Shown: positions 26,354 through 34,550 of the stretch, piece after piece
How positions within the stretch are numbered: position 1 is the first letter of the stretch
How the letters are laid out: each line of letters begins with the position of its first letter
Origin: Sphingomonadales bacterium
GTDB taxonomy: Bacteria; Pseudomonadota; Alphaproteobacteria; Sphingomonadales; Sphingomonadaceae
Assembly: GCA_016714795.1 (NCBI GenBank)
Contig: JADKCA010000001.1
Location: forward strand, 496,001 to 560,000
DNA length: 64,000 nucleotides
Direction of reading: 5' to 3'
Position numbers and translations under genes: made by a program
The notes under the pieces: model-generated
Database searches by the model: none
What the model saw: the letters and a program-made list of their open reading frames with translations, nothing else
Told to the model about the DNA's origin: nothing

Positions 26354-27736
26354 TCAGCCAAGAACCTTGCCGGGGTTGAGCAGGCCGTACGGGTCGAGCA
26401 TCGCCTTCACTTCGCGCATCAGGCCAAGCTCTTCGGGCGTGCGTGAAACATGCAGCCAGTCGCGCTTTTCAAGGCCTATGCCATGTTCTGCGGAAAGCGA
26501 TCCGCCCAGCGCCTTGAGCGGCAGATAAACCAGCTCTTCCGCACGGTGTCGCAGCGCATCATCCCAAGGGCGGGGCGCGACGAGAACATGGAGATTGCCA
26601 TCACCCAAATGCCCGAACACGATCACGCCAGCCTTCTCACCCCATTCCTGCAAGACAGAGGCGCGCAAGGCGCGGACATAATCATCCATCGCGCTGATCG
26701 GCAGGCTGATGTCAAAGGTGGCGCAGGGATAAAAATCGGTGACGAGGCCGACAATATCCTCGCGCACGCCCCAGATGGCGGCACGTTGCGCGCCAGAACT
26801 GGCAAGCACGGCATCTACAGCGAGGCCCTGTTCGAGCGCTTCACTCATTACATCGGCAAACAGGCCTTCGTCGCGCTCCGGATCGGTGCCGGTGGCTTCA
26901 ACCACGATATAGAATTCATGGCCGCCCGGCAGCGGCGGCTGATGGCGACCGCTGGTAATGGCAATTTGTTCATAATGCGCACGCCACATCACTTCGAACG
27001 AGCTGAGCAGCCCGCCCAGTCTTCGTCCGGCCAGCGCGAACAGGCTGGTCAGCCCCTCGAAGCTGTCGACCGCCAGCATGGCAGTGGCAACGCTCGCCGG
27101 TTTGGGCTGAAGCTTCAGCACCGCGCGCGTGACCAGCCCCAGCGTCCCTTCGCTGCCGATGAAGAGATGCTTCAGATCATAGGCCGCGTTATTCTTGATC
27201 AACGTGTTCATCGCAGAGATGACGCGACCGTCCGCCAGCACCGCCTCCAGCCCCAGCACATTGTCGCGCGTCATGCCGTATCGCACCACGGTGTTGCCGC
27301 CTGCATTGGTGGAGATATTGCCGCCGATGGTGCAGGAGCCGCGCGCGCCGAGATCGACCCCGTAACTCAGCCCATGTTCGGCAGCGGCCTCATGCACCGC
27401 TTGCAGCGTGACACCCGCCTGCACGGTGATGGTCCGGCCAATCGGATCAACCGCCTCGATGGTGCGCATCCGCTCGAACGAAATCTGGACGTCCGCAGGT
27501 GAGGCATCCGTGCCATGCACCAGCCCTGTCAGCCCGCCTGCGGGAACAACGCTCTGTCGCGCGTCGTGGCAGAGCGCCATGACGGCGGAGAGTTCCTGTG
27601 TAGAGCGCGGGCGGATGACGGCACTGGCCGCGCATGTGGTCATGCCCGTCCAGTCGGCAGGGCGGGAAGAGGCGTCCTCTCCGGTAAGGACGCCATTATC
27701 TCCAACAATCGCACGGATGCGGGCCAGCAATTCCAT
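26354..27736 (-). CDS. FAD-binding oxidase, GlcD/D-lactate dehydrogenase type
   Basis: The 460-residue VAO-family flavoprotein has RPRSTQELSAVM, the FAD segment VPAGGLTGLVHG and GGNISTNAGGNTVVRYG, and a C-terminal HLGDGNLHV with SAEHGIG. These are hallmarks of enzymes oxidising (R)-2-hydroxy acids. With the FMN enzyme at 23561 the locus could oxidise both enantiomers of one hydroxy acid to the same 2-oxo acid for the ThDP enzyme. It is 78 bases upstream of the ThDP gene in the same direction. No GlcE or GlcF subunits are present. Confidence 0.87.
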   Translation of the reverse strand: MELLARIRAIVGDNGVLTGEDASSRPADWTGMTTCAASAVIRPRSTQELSAVMALCHDARQSVVPAGGLTGLVHGTDASPADVQISFERMRTIEAVDPIGRTITVQAGVTLQAVHEAAAEHGLSYGVDLGARGSCTIGGNISTNAGGNTVVRYGMTRDNVLGLEAVLADGRVISAMNTLIKNNAAYDLKHLFIGSEGTLGLVTRAVLKLQPKPASVATAMLAVDSFEGLTSLFALAGRRLGGLLSSFEVMWRAHYEQIAITSGRHQPPLPGGHEFYIVVEATGTDPERDEGLFADVMSEALEQGLAVDAVLASSGAQRAAIWGVREDIVGLVTDFYPCATFDISLPISAMDDYVRALRASVLQEWGEKAGVIVFGHLGDGNLHVLVAPRPWDDALRHRAEELVYLPLKALGGSLSAEHGIGLEKRDWLHVSRTPEELGLMREVKAMLDPYGLLNPGKVLG

Positions 27737-27752
27737 AAGCGCTTCTCCAGAT

Positions 27753-28856
27753 TTATGCCGCGCCGTCGTTCAGCCCCTTGAAGCCGCTTTCATCATGCGG
27801 GCCGATCACCAGCTGTTCGACAAGACCAATGCCTTCCGAGACTTTGCCGTCGCCGTCGGTCATCTTCGCCTTGGCAATTGCCTGAATGTGGAGGTTGGGC
27901 AGTTCCAGCGGATCGACCTGATTGGGGTAAAGCGTCTCGCGCTCCACTGCATAGTCGCCCTTCCAGCCGCCATGGGTCCATTCGCTATGGCCATAACCGA
28001 TGCCCTTCATCAGGAAGGTGCCGATGGGCTCCCACGCGACAGAAACGCTGCGCCCGGCATCGTCCTTCATATTGAGCCGCGCTTCGGTGGCGTGGCGCGT
28101 GCCCTTGCCCCAATCCATGCTGAATTTTTCATCATGCAGGTGCACCGCGTCATTCTGAGATCCGCCATCGGCCATCAGGCTCGCGCGGCGGTTCCACGGC
28201 ACGCCCTGCTGGTCTTCGTTGACATGGGCATAAAGTGCCTTGTCTGCAAAGTTGGTGGGGCACCACAGCCAATAGAATTGCGGGAAGCTCTGCGGCACCA
28301 CCGGCTGCGGGTCTGCCGCGCCGATGGAGCGGACGCCCCAGCTGCGATCGCGCGTGCCATAGCCTGCGGTATAGGTTTCGCGCTTGCCATCCACTTCAAT
28401 CCAGCCGGTTATGATACAGTTCACGGTGAAGCGGGTCAGGTCCATCATCATGCGGCTGCCTGTGCGGCGGGTGAAGCGGGGTTCCTGAAATGGCTCGGAG
28501 CGTCCGGTGAAGAGCAGGTCTGCCGAAATGCCTTCATGATTGTCCACGGTCAGGCGGACGGATTTGAGCGGCTCCACCACTTCGATGCGGATCGGGCCGC
28601 AGCTCATGTCCATGCGCTCAAAGTTCAGGATGCGCGAGGTGTGGATGCAATGCTGCACACCGTCGCGGATGATTGAAAAATGGGCATCGGCCACATTGAC
28701 GTGGGGATAGATGCCAAAGGCTGCCCCAAAATAGCCGCTGCCATCTGGTTGATAGCCGCAGAAGAAAAAGCGGTCATAGAAATTGCGGTCCGTGCCTGAA
28801 AAGGCAATCGGCTCAGCGGTCTGGTGAATCGGGTATTCGTCGCCCTTGGTCAGCAT
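27753..28856 (-). CDS. Conserved hypothetical protein, DUF7064/7065-like
   Basis: The 367-residue protein has no catalytic motif I can name. It is rich in Trp, Tyr and His with segments such as RSWGVRSIG and FYWLWCPTNF, resembling the DUF7064/DUF7065 lipocalin-like proteins found in sphingomonad and actinobacterial steroid or aromatic catabolic islands. No signal peptide or membrane segment is visible. I chose 28856 because AGGAGAG lies just upstream; an ATG 18 codons earlier lies inside the preceding gene. It overlaps the 3' end of the esterase gene by 44 bases. Role unknown, possibly ligand binding. Confidence 0.6.
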   Translation of the reverse strand: MLTKGDEYPIHQTAEPIAFSGTDRNFYDRFFFCGYQPDGSGYFGAAFGIYPHVNVADAHFSIIRDGVQHCIHTSRILNFERMDMSCGPIRIEVVEPLKSVRLTVDNHEGISADLLFTGRSEPFQEPRFTRRTGSRMMMDLTRFTVNCIITGWIEVDGKRETYTAGYGTRDRSWGVRSIGAADPQPVVPQSFPQFYWLWCPTNFADKALYAHVNEDQQGVPWNRRASLMADGGSQNDAVHLHDEKFSMDWGKGTRHATEARLNMKDDAGRSVSVAWEPIGTFLMKGIGYGHSEWTHGGWKGDYAVERETLYPNQVDPLELPNLHIQAIAKAKMTDGDGKVSEGIGLVEQLVIGPHDESGFKGLNDGAA

Positions 28857-29748
28857 CGTGTCTCTCCTGTATGTCCTGAATCTCGTGAATGAAATTGACC
28901 GATTCCTCAAGCACGGGAATGCGGTTTTTGAAGAGAGCGGAGAGCGCCATGACCGGCAGGTTGTGCTCGACGCCGTCCAGTTCGATCACAGTCGCCCGCG
29001 CGCTGACTTTATCCATCGCGGCCTTGAGGTTGCGGGCATTGCGGATGCGGACGGTTGTGTCGGCCGTGCCGTGGATGAGGAGCAGCGGCGGCGCAGCGGC
29101 GCGCGCGAAATTGACAGGCTGGGTGGCCTGCGGGTCTGGTGCACGGCCCATGGCGTTGCGGGCCGAGTCGGTCGTGAAAGGGTAGAAATCGGTCGGGCCG
29201 GACAACGAGACCACAGCCTTGATGGGGGAGGGGGTGCCCAGCCACTGCGGATCAAGCGCTACCATCAGCGCATTATACGCTCCCGCCGAATGGCCCATTA
29301 CCGCAATTCGCGCCGGGTCTCCGCCATGTTGCGCAATCTGTGCCTGTGTCCAGCGCACCGCTGCGGCGGAATCAGAAGCGAAATCCGGAAAATGCGCCTC
29401 GGGCACCAGCCGGTAATCTGGAACGACGACCACAAAGCCCCGCGCGGCGAGGCTGCGCGCGGCAAAACCATATTGATCGCGCTCCCCCCAGTGCCAGCCG
29501 CCGCCATAGAAAAAGACGATGACGGGCAGGGGTGTCGCGCCCTTGGCTCTGGGTGCCCAGATGTCAAGTTTGAGCCGCGGATGCGTGCCAAATGAGAGGC
29601 CTTCCGCAACCCGCTCTACGCCCTGATCACCCGAAACCAGACGGTCCGCGCGGTCCATCAGCCAAACCGGCGCGCGCCAATAGGCAACGGCAAGAAACAG
29701 GCCTGCCGCAAGCAGCAAGCCCATGATCCAGATCAGCACCGACTTCAA
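28813..29748 (-). CDS. Alpha/beta hydrolase (esterase), TTG start
   Basis: The 311-residue esterase has an N-terminal hydrophobic segment (residues 5-25, LIWMGLLLAAGLFLAVAYW-like) acting as a signal anchor. The oxyanion motif FFYGGGWHWG, nucleophile GHSAGAY, and a His in ELDGVEHNLP complete the BD-FAE/carboxylesterase pattern. The start codon is TTG at 29748, overlapping the stop of the acyl-CoA dehydrogenase as TTGA, with GGAGAG five bases upstream. It probably hydrolyses a small ester at the membrane or periplasm. Confidence 0.82.
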   Translation of the reverse strand: MKSVLIWIMGLLLAAGLFLAVAYWRAPVWLMDRADRLVSGDQGVERVAEGLSFGTHPRLKLDIWAPRAKGATPLPVIVFFYGGGWHWGERDQYGFAARSLAARGFVVVVPDYRLVPEAHFPDFASDSAAAVRWTQAQIAQHGGDPARIAVMGHSAGAYNALMVALDPQWLGTPSPIKAVVSLSGPTDFYPFTTDSARNAMGRAPDPQATQPVNFARAAAPPLLLIHGTADTTVRIRNARNLKAAMDKVSARATVIELDGVEHNLPVMALSALFKNRIPVLEESVNFIHEIQDIQERHDADQGRRIPDSPDR

Positions 29749-31538
29749 AAACTCTCCACCGGCAGCGCCATCAGGCTGTCCGATCCGGCTTCCAGCTTGC
29801 GGCGCAAGGCTCCGGTTTCGGGCATGATGCGTTCGGCGAAGAAGCGGGCGGTGATCAGCTTGGCGTCCATGAAGGCCTTGTCCTCATGGCCAGAATCGAG
29901 CGCGGCCTGCGCTGCCACCGCCATGCGCAGCCACATCAGGCCCAATGCCACGATGCCGGTGATGTGCATATAGGCGGTCGCCCCGGCCCCTGCATTGTCC
30001 GGATTGGCGAGCGCGTTCTGCATCAGCCACATGGTCGCGGCCTGCTGTTCGCCCAGCGCCTTTTCCAGCCGCGTGGCAAAGTCTGCGAGCGCCGGATTGG
30101 CCTTGGCGGCAGCGGCTTCTTCGGCAACGATCCTGAAGAAGAGCTGGATGCCGCGTCCGCCATTCATTGCCAGCTTGCGTCCCACCAGATCCATCGCCTG
30201 AATGCCGTTGGTGCCTTCATAGATCATCGTGATGCGCGCATCGCGGACATATTGGCTCATGCCCCATTCCTCGATGAAGCCATGCCCGCCATAGACCTGC
30301 TGCATGTCGGTCGCGACCTTGTAGCCCATATCGGTGCCATAGCCCTTGATGACGGGAGTGAGCAGCGAGAGCAGATCGTCTGCATCCTGCCGTTCCTGAT
30401 CGGATTGGGCGGCATGGACGAGATCGACCTGTACTGCACCCCACAGGCACAAGGCGCGCAAGCCTTCGGTCAGCGCTTTGCCCTCCATCAGCATCCGGCG
30501 GACATCGGCGTGGACGATGATCGGATCTGCACTCGCCCCAGCATCCTTCGCACCGGTCAGCGAGCGGCCCTGACGCCGGTCTTTCGCATATTGCACGCCA
30601 TTCTGGTACGCGACGTCACCTTGCGCGAGGCCCTGAATGCCCACGCCGAGGCGCGCCGCGTTCATCATGATGAACATTGCGGCGAGGCCTTTATTCTCCT
30701 CACCGACCATGTAACCGGTCGCGCCATCATAATTCATGACGCAGGTGGCGTTGGCGCGGATGCCCATCTTGTGCTCGATCGAGCCACACGAGACGGCGTT
30801 TTTCGCGCCCAGCGAGCCATCGGCATTGACCATCACCTTGGGTACGATGAACAGCGAAATGCCCTTCGAACTTTCTGGCGCGCCCGGCGTTTTGGCGAGG
30901 ACGAGGTGGACGATATTCTCGGTCAGATCCTGATCGCCGCCAGAGATGAAAATCTTGGTGCCGGTAATGGCGTAAGAACCATCGGCATTGGGAACCGCGC
31001 GCGTGCGGATCAGGCCCAGATCGGTCCCGCAATGCGGTTCGGTGAGGTTCATCGTCCCCGCCCATTCGCCGCTCACCATCTTGGGCACATAGGTGGCCTG
31101 CTGTTCGGGTGTGCCCTTGACGAGGATCGACGAGACCGCGCCCATCGTCAGGCCGGTGTACATGGAGAACGCCTGATTGGCGGCCATGCGGAATTCTTCC
31201 ATGGCAGAGCCGATGACGTGTGGCAGGCCCTGTCCCCCAAATTCTTCGGGGGCAGAAAGGCCAACCCAGCCGCCTTCGCTATAGGCCGTGTAAGCTTCCT
31301 TGAAACCCTTGGGCGTGGTGATGCGGCCATCTGCGTGGCGCACACAGCCTTCTTCATCGCCAGACTTGTTGAGCGGAAAGAGGAGTTCCTCGCAAATCTT
31401 GCCGCCCTCGCTCAGCACGGCATCCACCATGTCGGGTGTGGCATTCTGAAATCCGGGCAGGTCCAGATATTTGTCCAGCCCGATCACATGATCGAGAATG
31501 AAGCGCGTATCGCGCACGGGTGCTGTATATTGCGGCAT
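29745..31538 (-). CDS. Acyl-CoA dehydrogenase, long form
   Basis: The 597-residue protein belongs to the long acyl-CoA dehydrogenase group with an extra C-terminal domain. GTMNLTEPHCGTDLG and the ITGTKIFISGGD segment bind FAD and substrate, and MIYEGTNGIQAMDLVGRK carries the catalytic Glu. It forms an enoyl-CoA by alpha,beta-dehydrogenation, passing electrons to ETF. The MerR gene of LiuR type ends 34 bases away upstream in the same direction. That pairing suggests control by branched-chain or terpenoid acyl-CoA metabolism. Confidence 0.92.
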   Translation of the reverse strand: MPQYTAPVRDTRFILDHVIGLDKYLDLPGFQNATPDMVDAVLSEGGKICEELLFPLNKSGDEEGCVRHADGRITTPKGFKEAYTAYSEGGWVGLSAPEEFGGQGLPHVIGSAMEEFRMAANQAFSMYTGLTMGAVSSILVKGTPEQQATYVPKMVSGEWAGTMNLTEPHCGTDLGLIRTRAVPNADGSYAITGTKIFISGGDQDLTENIVHLVLAKTPGAPESSKGISLFIVPKVMVNADGSLGAKNAVSCGSIEHKMGIRANATCVMNYDGATGYMVGEENKGLAAMFIMMNAARLGVGIQGLAQGDVAYQNGVQYAKDRRQGRSLTGAKDAGASADPIIVHADVRRMLMEGKALTEGLRALCLWGAVQVDLVHAAQSDQERQDADDLLSLLTPVIKGYGTDMGYKVATDMQQVYGGHGFIEEWGMSQYVRDARITMIYEGTNGIQAMDLVGRKLAMNGGRGIQLFFRIVAEEAAAAKANPALADFATRLEKALGEQQAATMWLMQNALANPDNAGAGATAYMHITGIVALGLMWLRMAVAAQAALDSGHEDKAFMDAKLITARFFAERIMPETGALRRKLEAGSDSLMALPVESF

Positions 31539-31571
31539 GGCTCTCTCCTGCTTGCAAATCTGTGACGCAGC

Positions 31572-31991
31572 TTAGCGGGCTGTGTCGGCCTCTTCCACCA
31601 TCGTGATAAAGCGGGCCAATTCCTCGATATGCGCATCAATATCCACGCGCTGCTGCTTGAGCAGGGCGATGCGAGACTGGCATTTCTCGATGGTGACCTG
31701 ACGCTGGGTATGGCGGCCATCACCAATGTCATACAAGTCGATCATTTCGCGGATTTCGGCGAGGCTGAACCCCACGCGTTTGGCCCGGAGAATCCAGGCC
31801 AGCCGGGCACGATCCCGCTTGGTATAAATGCGCGAGAGACCCCGACGGACGGGCGCGATCAGGCCTTCATCCTCATAGAATCGAAGCGCGCGGGCCGTAA
31901 CGTCAAACTCTTCCGAAAGGTCGGAAATGCTGTACTGATCCTTGTCGAAAGGATCGGCGATGTCGACAGTCGCATGATCGGGAGAGTTCAT
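31572..31991 (-). CDS. MerR family regulator, LiuR-like
   Basis: The 139-residue protein starts with an N-terminal MerR domain: SISDLSEEFDVTARALRFYEDEGLI followed by RIYTKRDRARLAWILRAKRVGFSLAEIREMIDLYD. A C-terminal coiled coil runs from about residue 100. The pattern matches LiuR-type regulators of leucine, isovalerate and fatty-acid breakdown. A LiuR-like box and promoter sit just in front, placing the predicted transcript start on the ATG itself. The acyl-CoA dehydrogenase downstream is a likely target. Confidence 0.88.
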   Translation of the reverse strand: MNSPDHATVDIADPFDKDQYSISDLSEEFDVTARALRFYEDEGLIAPVRRGLSRIYTKRDRARLAWILRAKRVGFSLAEIREMIDLYDIGDGRHTQRQVTIEKCQSRIALLKQQRVDIDAHIEELARFITMVEEADTAR

Positions 31992-31997
31992 GGCCGC

Positions 31998-32026
31998 ACT
32001 CTAGTTTCCGATAACGTAAGCGTCAA
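31998..32026 (-). promoter_or_regulatory. Promoter with LiuR-like box, possibly leaderless
   Basis: On the minus strand TTGACG (32026-32021) and TAGAGT (32003-31998) are 17 bases apart. The sequence TTGACGCTTACGTTAT (32026-32011) resembles the LiuR consensus TTGACGTTTACGTAAA and lies in the spacer, as MerR sites do. The -10 ends 7 bases before the ATG, which suggests a leaderless mRNA. Confidence 0.5.
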
Positions 32027-32064
32027 CTCGCGGTTGGAAACATATAGCGTTGATCCATATCGCT

Positions 32065-32721
32065 TCAGGCTTCAGCGGGTTCGACTGCCGGTTTCATGCG
32101 GGAGAGGCTGAGTTTGATCAGAACCCGTTGCACCAGCGGCATCAAGGCCAGCAACATCTGGCTGATTCCACCTGACGTGAATGCAAAAGTGGCTGCCAAG
32201 GTGATCAGCACGGTGACAATCACGCCCATGCTGCGCGCGATCATCGTGCGGCGCGTCGTTTCGCTGAATCCGGGGCGGGTATGGCCTGGTGCCGTGGCAA
32301 TCGAAACGACCCTCAGACTGCACACCGCAAGGAACAACAGGGCAAGGTTATAGAAAGTGGTCGGCCCGGAATTGTGCAGATTCTCAGCCATGAATGCCGT
32401 TGCGAACGGCATGAACGCAACCGCCATTAACAGAAAGATGTTTGGCCAGATCAGTTTTGACGTGTGATGCTCCATGGCCTGCAACGCCGTGTGGTGCCCG
32501 ATCCAGAAGCGACCGATGACAAGGAAGCTGAGCACATAGCCAAATAGAGAGGGCAGGATTCCGCGAACGCCCTCCCACGCTTCGGCCGGGTTTTGCGTGT
32601 GGAGATGCGGCACCTTGATTTCGATCACCAGCAAAGTGATTGCAATGGCAAACACCGCGTCAGAAAAGAACATCAACCGCTCGAGCGGGTGATCAACATG
32701 ATCCTCGGGGACGTTGGACAT
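32065..32721 (-). CDS. TMEM175 (DUF1211) family potassium channel-like protein
   Basis: The 218-residue integral membrane protein has the family signature RLMFFSDAVFAIAITLL in its first helix, in which RxxxFSD defines TMEM175 channels. Six hydrophobic segments follow, as expected for one bacterial TMEM175 repeat that assembles as a tetramer. Such proteins conduct K+ with modest selectivity. It is 9 bases from the start of the next gene region and lies in line with ribH on the same strand, but a functional tie to riboflavin is not evident. Confidence 0.88.
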   Translation of the reverse strand: MSNVPEDHVDHPLERLMFFSDAVFAIAITLLVIEIKVPHLHTQNPAEAWEGVRGILPSLFGYVLSFLVIGRFWIGHHTALQAMEHHTSKLIWPNIFLLMAVAFMPFATAFMAENLHNSGPTTFYNLALLFLAVCSLRVVSIATAPGHTRPGFSETTRRTMIARSMGVIVTVLITLAATFAFTSGGISQMLLALMPLVQRVLIKLSLSRMKPAVEPAEA

Positions 32722-32730
32722 GGGAATGGC

Positions 32731-33153
32731 TCAGCCTTCAAAACGACTCTTCAATGCGAGCAGGGCTAGCGCAGCCTTTGCCGCTTCGCCACCCTTGTCT
32801 TTTTGCGACGGGTCGGCGCGGACCAGTGCCTGAGCTTCATTCTCCACGGTCAGGATACCATTACCGATGGCGAGCCCGTCCATGGTGAGCGCCATGATGC
32901 CACGCGCGCTTTCTCCGGCCACGATCTCGAAATGGTAGGTTTCGCCCCGAATGACGACGCCGATACCGACATAGCCGTCATAGCGCCCGCTTTCCGCCGC
33001 CAGTGCGATGGCACCGGGAATTTCAAGCGCACCCGGCACGGTAATGACCTCCACCTTATGCCCTTCATTCTCCAGCGCGGCCTGCGCACCGGCGACGAGC
33101 ATGTCGTTGAGATGGTCATAGAAGCGGGCTTCGACGATCAGGAATTTGGCCAT
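32731..33153 (-). CDS. ribH: 6,7-dimethyl-8-ribityllumazine synthase RibH
   Basis: RibH condenses the RibB product with 5-amino-6-ribitylaminouracil, the penultimate riboflavin step. The 140-residue protein has VPGALEIPGAIALAA and YVGIGVVIRGETYHFEIVAGE with the catalytic His, followed by GNGILTVENEAQA. It lies 45 bases downstream of the ribB-type gene with a GC hairpin between, so the two form a short operon. No FMN riboswitch is present. Confidence 0.95.
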   Translation of the reverse strand: MAKFLIVEARFYDHLNDMLVAGAQAALENEGHKVEVITVPGALEIPGAIALAAESGRYDGYVGIGVVIRGETYHFEIVAGESARGIMALTMDGLAIGNGILTVENEAQALVRADPSQKDKGGEAAKAALALLALKSRFEG

Positions 33154-33172
33154 TGTTCATACCTTGTTTTGA

Positions 33173-33195
33173 GCGTCGCCTCCGCGGGGCGACGC
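33173..33195. other. GC hairpin between ribB-type gene and ribH
   Basis: GCGTCGCC pairs perfectly with GGCGACGC around a seven-base loop in the 45-base gap. Without a T-run it is more likely a transcript processing or attenuation element than a full terminator. Confidence 0.4.
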
Positions 33196-33198
33196 GAT

Positions 33199-34470
33199 TT
33201 ACGCTTCCGGGATGGCCCGTTCGCCCACGACGTGCAGGCCATAGCCTTCCAGCCCCACCACCGTGCGGCGCGAATTGCTGAGCAGGATCATGTCGCTCAC
33301 GCCCAGATCGGCCAGAATTTGCGCGCCGATGCCATAATCGCGCAGTTCGCCGCCTTCGAGCTTGGTGCCGCCAATTTCGTTCTGTAACCGCTCCGGCCCA
33401 TTGGGCATGAGCAGCACAATCAGGCCGCGGCCTTCTTTGCCAATTTCGGCCATGGAGCGTTGCAGGATGCGCTTCTTGGGGCCGGTCTGGCCGAGAACAT
33501 CATCAAAAATCGAAATGGCGTGCATCCGGATCAGCGTGGGTTCGCCGGGGACGATATGGCCCTTTTGCAGCACGACATTGGTGGAACCATCGACCTTGTT
33601 GCGATAGGTCATCGCCTTCCAGTCGCCGCCATAATCAGAAACGAACGCGCTTTCGCTCGCCTTTTCAACCAGATGGTCGTTCTTCATGCGATATTCGATA
33701 AGGTCGCGGATCGTGCCCATTTTCAGATTGTGCATCCGCGCGAAGGAGACGAGATCGTCCATACGCGCCATGGTGCCATCATCCTTCATGATCTCGCAGA
33801 TCACGCCGGAGGGGTTGAGGCCGGCGAGGCGCGAAATGTCCACTGCCGCTTCGGTGTGGCCCGCGCGCACCAGCACACCGCCATCGCGCGCGATCAGCGG
33901 GAAGACATGGCCGGGTGTCACAATGTCGGCGCGGCCTTTGGAGGCGTCGATGGCGACGGAGACGGTGCGGGCGCGGTCTGCCGCGCTGATGCCCGTCGTC
34001 ACACCTTCGCGCGCTTCGATGGAGGTTGTGAAGGCAGTTTCGTGCCGGGTGCCATTGGCACGGCTCATCAATTCCAGCCCCAGATCATCGACGCGCTTCT
34101 TGGTGAGCGTCAGACAGATCAGGCCGCGCCCGTGCGTGGCCATGAAGTTGACGGCATCGGGCGTCGCCATCTGCGCAGGGATCACCAGATCGCCCTCATT
34201 CTCGCGATCCTCATCGTCCACCAGAATGAACATGCGGCCGTTGCGGGCTTCTTCGATAATCTCCTCGATGGGGACGAGGGCAGGGCGGTCATCGTTGGAG
34301 AAGAGATAGGATTCGAGTTTGCGCAGCGTTTCCGCCGTGGGGTTCCAGTCTGGCGCTTCCAGATCACGCAGCGTGTTGGCATGAAGGCCGGCGGCCCGCG
34401 CCAAGCCAGAGCGGGACAAGCCGCCTTCGGTAACCAGATTGCGCAGCTTGTCGATCAACTGTGTGGACAT
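33199..34470 (-). CDS. ribB: HTH domain fused to DHBP synthase RibB and a degenerate cyclohydrolase II domain (RibBX-like)
   Basis: The 423-residue protein has three parts. Residues 18-54 form an XRE-like helix-turn-helix (SRSGLARAAGLHANTLRDLE). From about 66 to 270 it is RibB, 3,4-dihydroxy-2-butanone-4-phosphate synthase, with the acidic DDEDRENEGD at 85-94 and TPGHVFPL and RAGHTEA. The last 150 residues align with GTP cyclohydrolase II but lack its zinc cysteine cluster, as in RibBX proteins, so only RibB activity is expected. The start at 34470 is preferred; repeats upstream suggest the HTH domain may regulate its own gene. Confidence 0.85.
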   Translation of the reverse strand: MSTQLIDKLRNLVTEGGLSRSGLARAAGLHANTLRDLEAPDWNPTAETLRKLESYLFSNDDRPALVPIEEIIEEARNGRMFILVDDEDRENEGDLVIPAQMATPDAVNFMATHGRGLICLTLTKKRVDDLGLELMSRANGTRHETAFTTSIEAREGVTTGISAADRARTVSVAIDASKGRADIVTPGHVFPLIARDGGVLVRAGHTEAAVDISRLAGLNPSGVICEIMKDDGTMARMDDLVSFARMHNLKMGTIRDLIEYRMKNDHLVEKASESAFVSDYGGDWKAMTYRNKVDGSTNVVLQKGHIVPGEPTLIRMHAISIFDDVLGQTGPKKRILQRSMAEIGKEGRGLIVLLMPNGPERLQNEIGGTKLEGGELRDYGIGAQILADLGVSDMILLSNSRRTVVGLEGYGLHVVGERAIPEA

Positions 34471-34490
34471 GAGCCCCTCCGAATCATTCC

Positions 34491-34550
34491 GATGTGATGA
34501 GCTCAAAAGTCTCACATCACAATGTGATCGTCAATCACGAGCATCACATT
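34491..34550. promoter_or_regulatory. ATGTGAT repeat cluster before ribB-type gene
   Basis: ATGTGATG occurs at 34492-34499, an ATCACA-A-TGTGAT palindrome at 34516-34528, and CATCACAT at 34542-34549, the last overlapping the end of ung. Four to five copies of one heptamer in about 60 bases form a probable multi-site operator in the promoter of the HTH-RibB gene. Confidence 0.55.

Noticed and set aside
32731..34544. Possible FMN riboswitch before the riboflavin genes
   Set aside because: The gap is only 73 bases, filled by ATGTGAT repeats, and lacks the conserved RFN element blocks.
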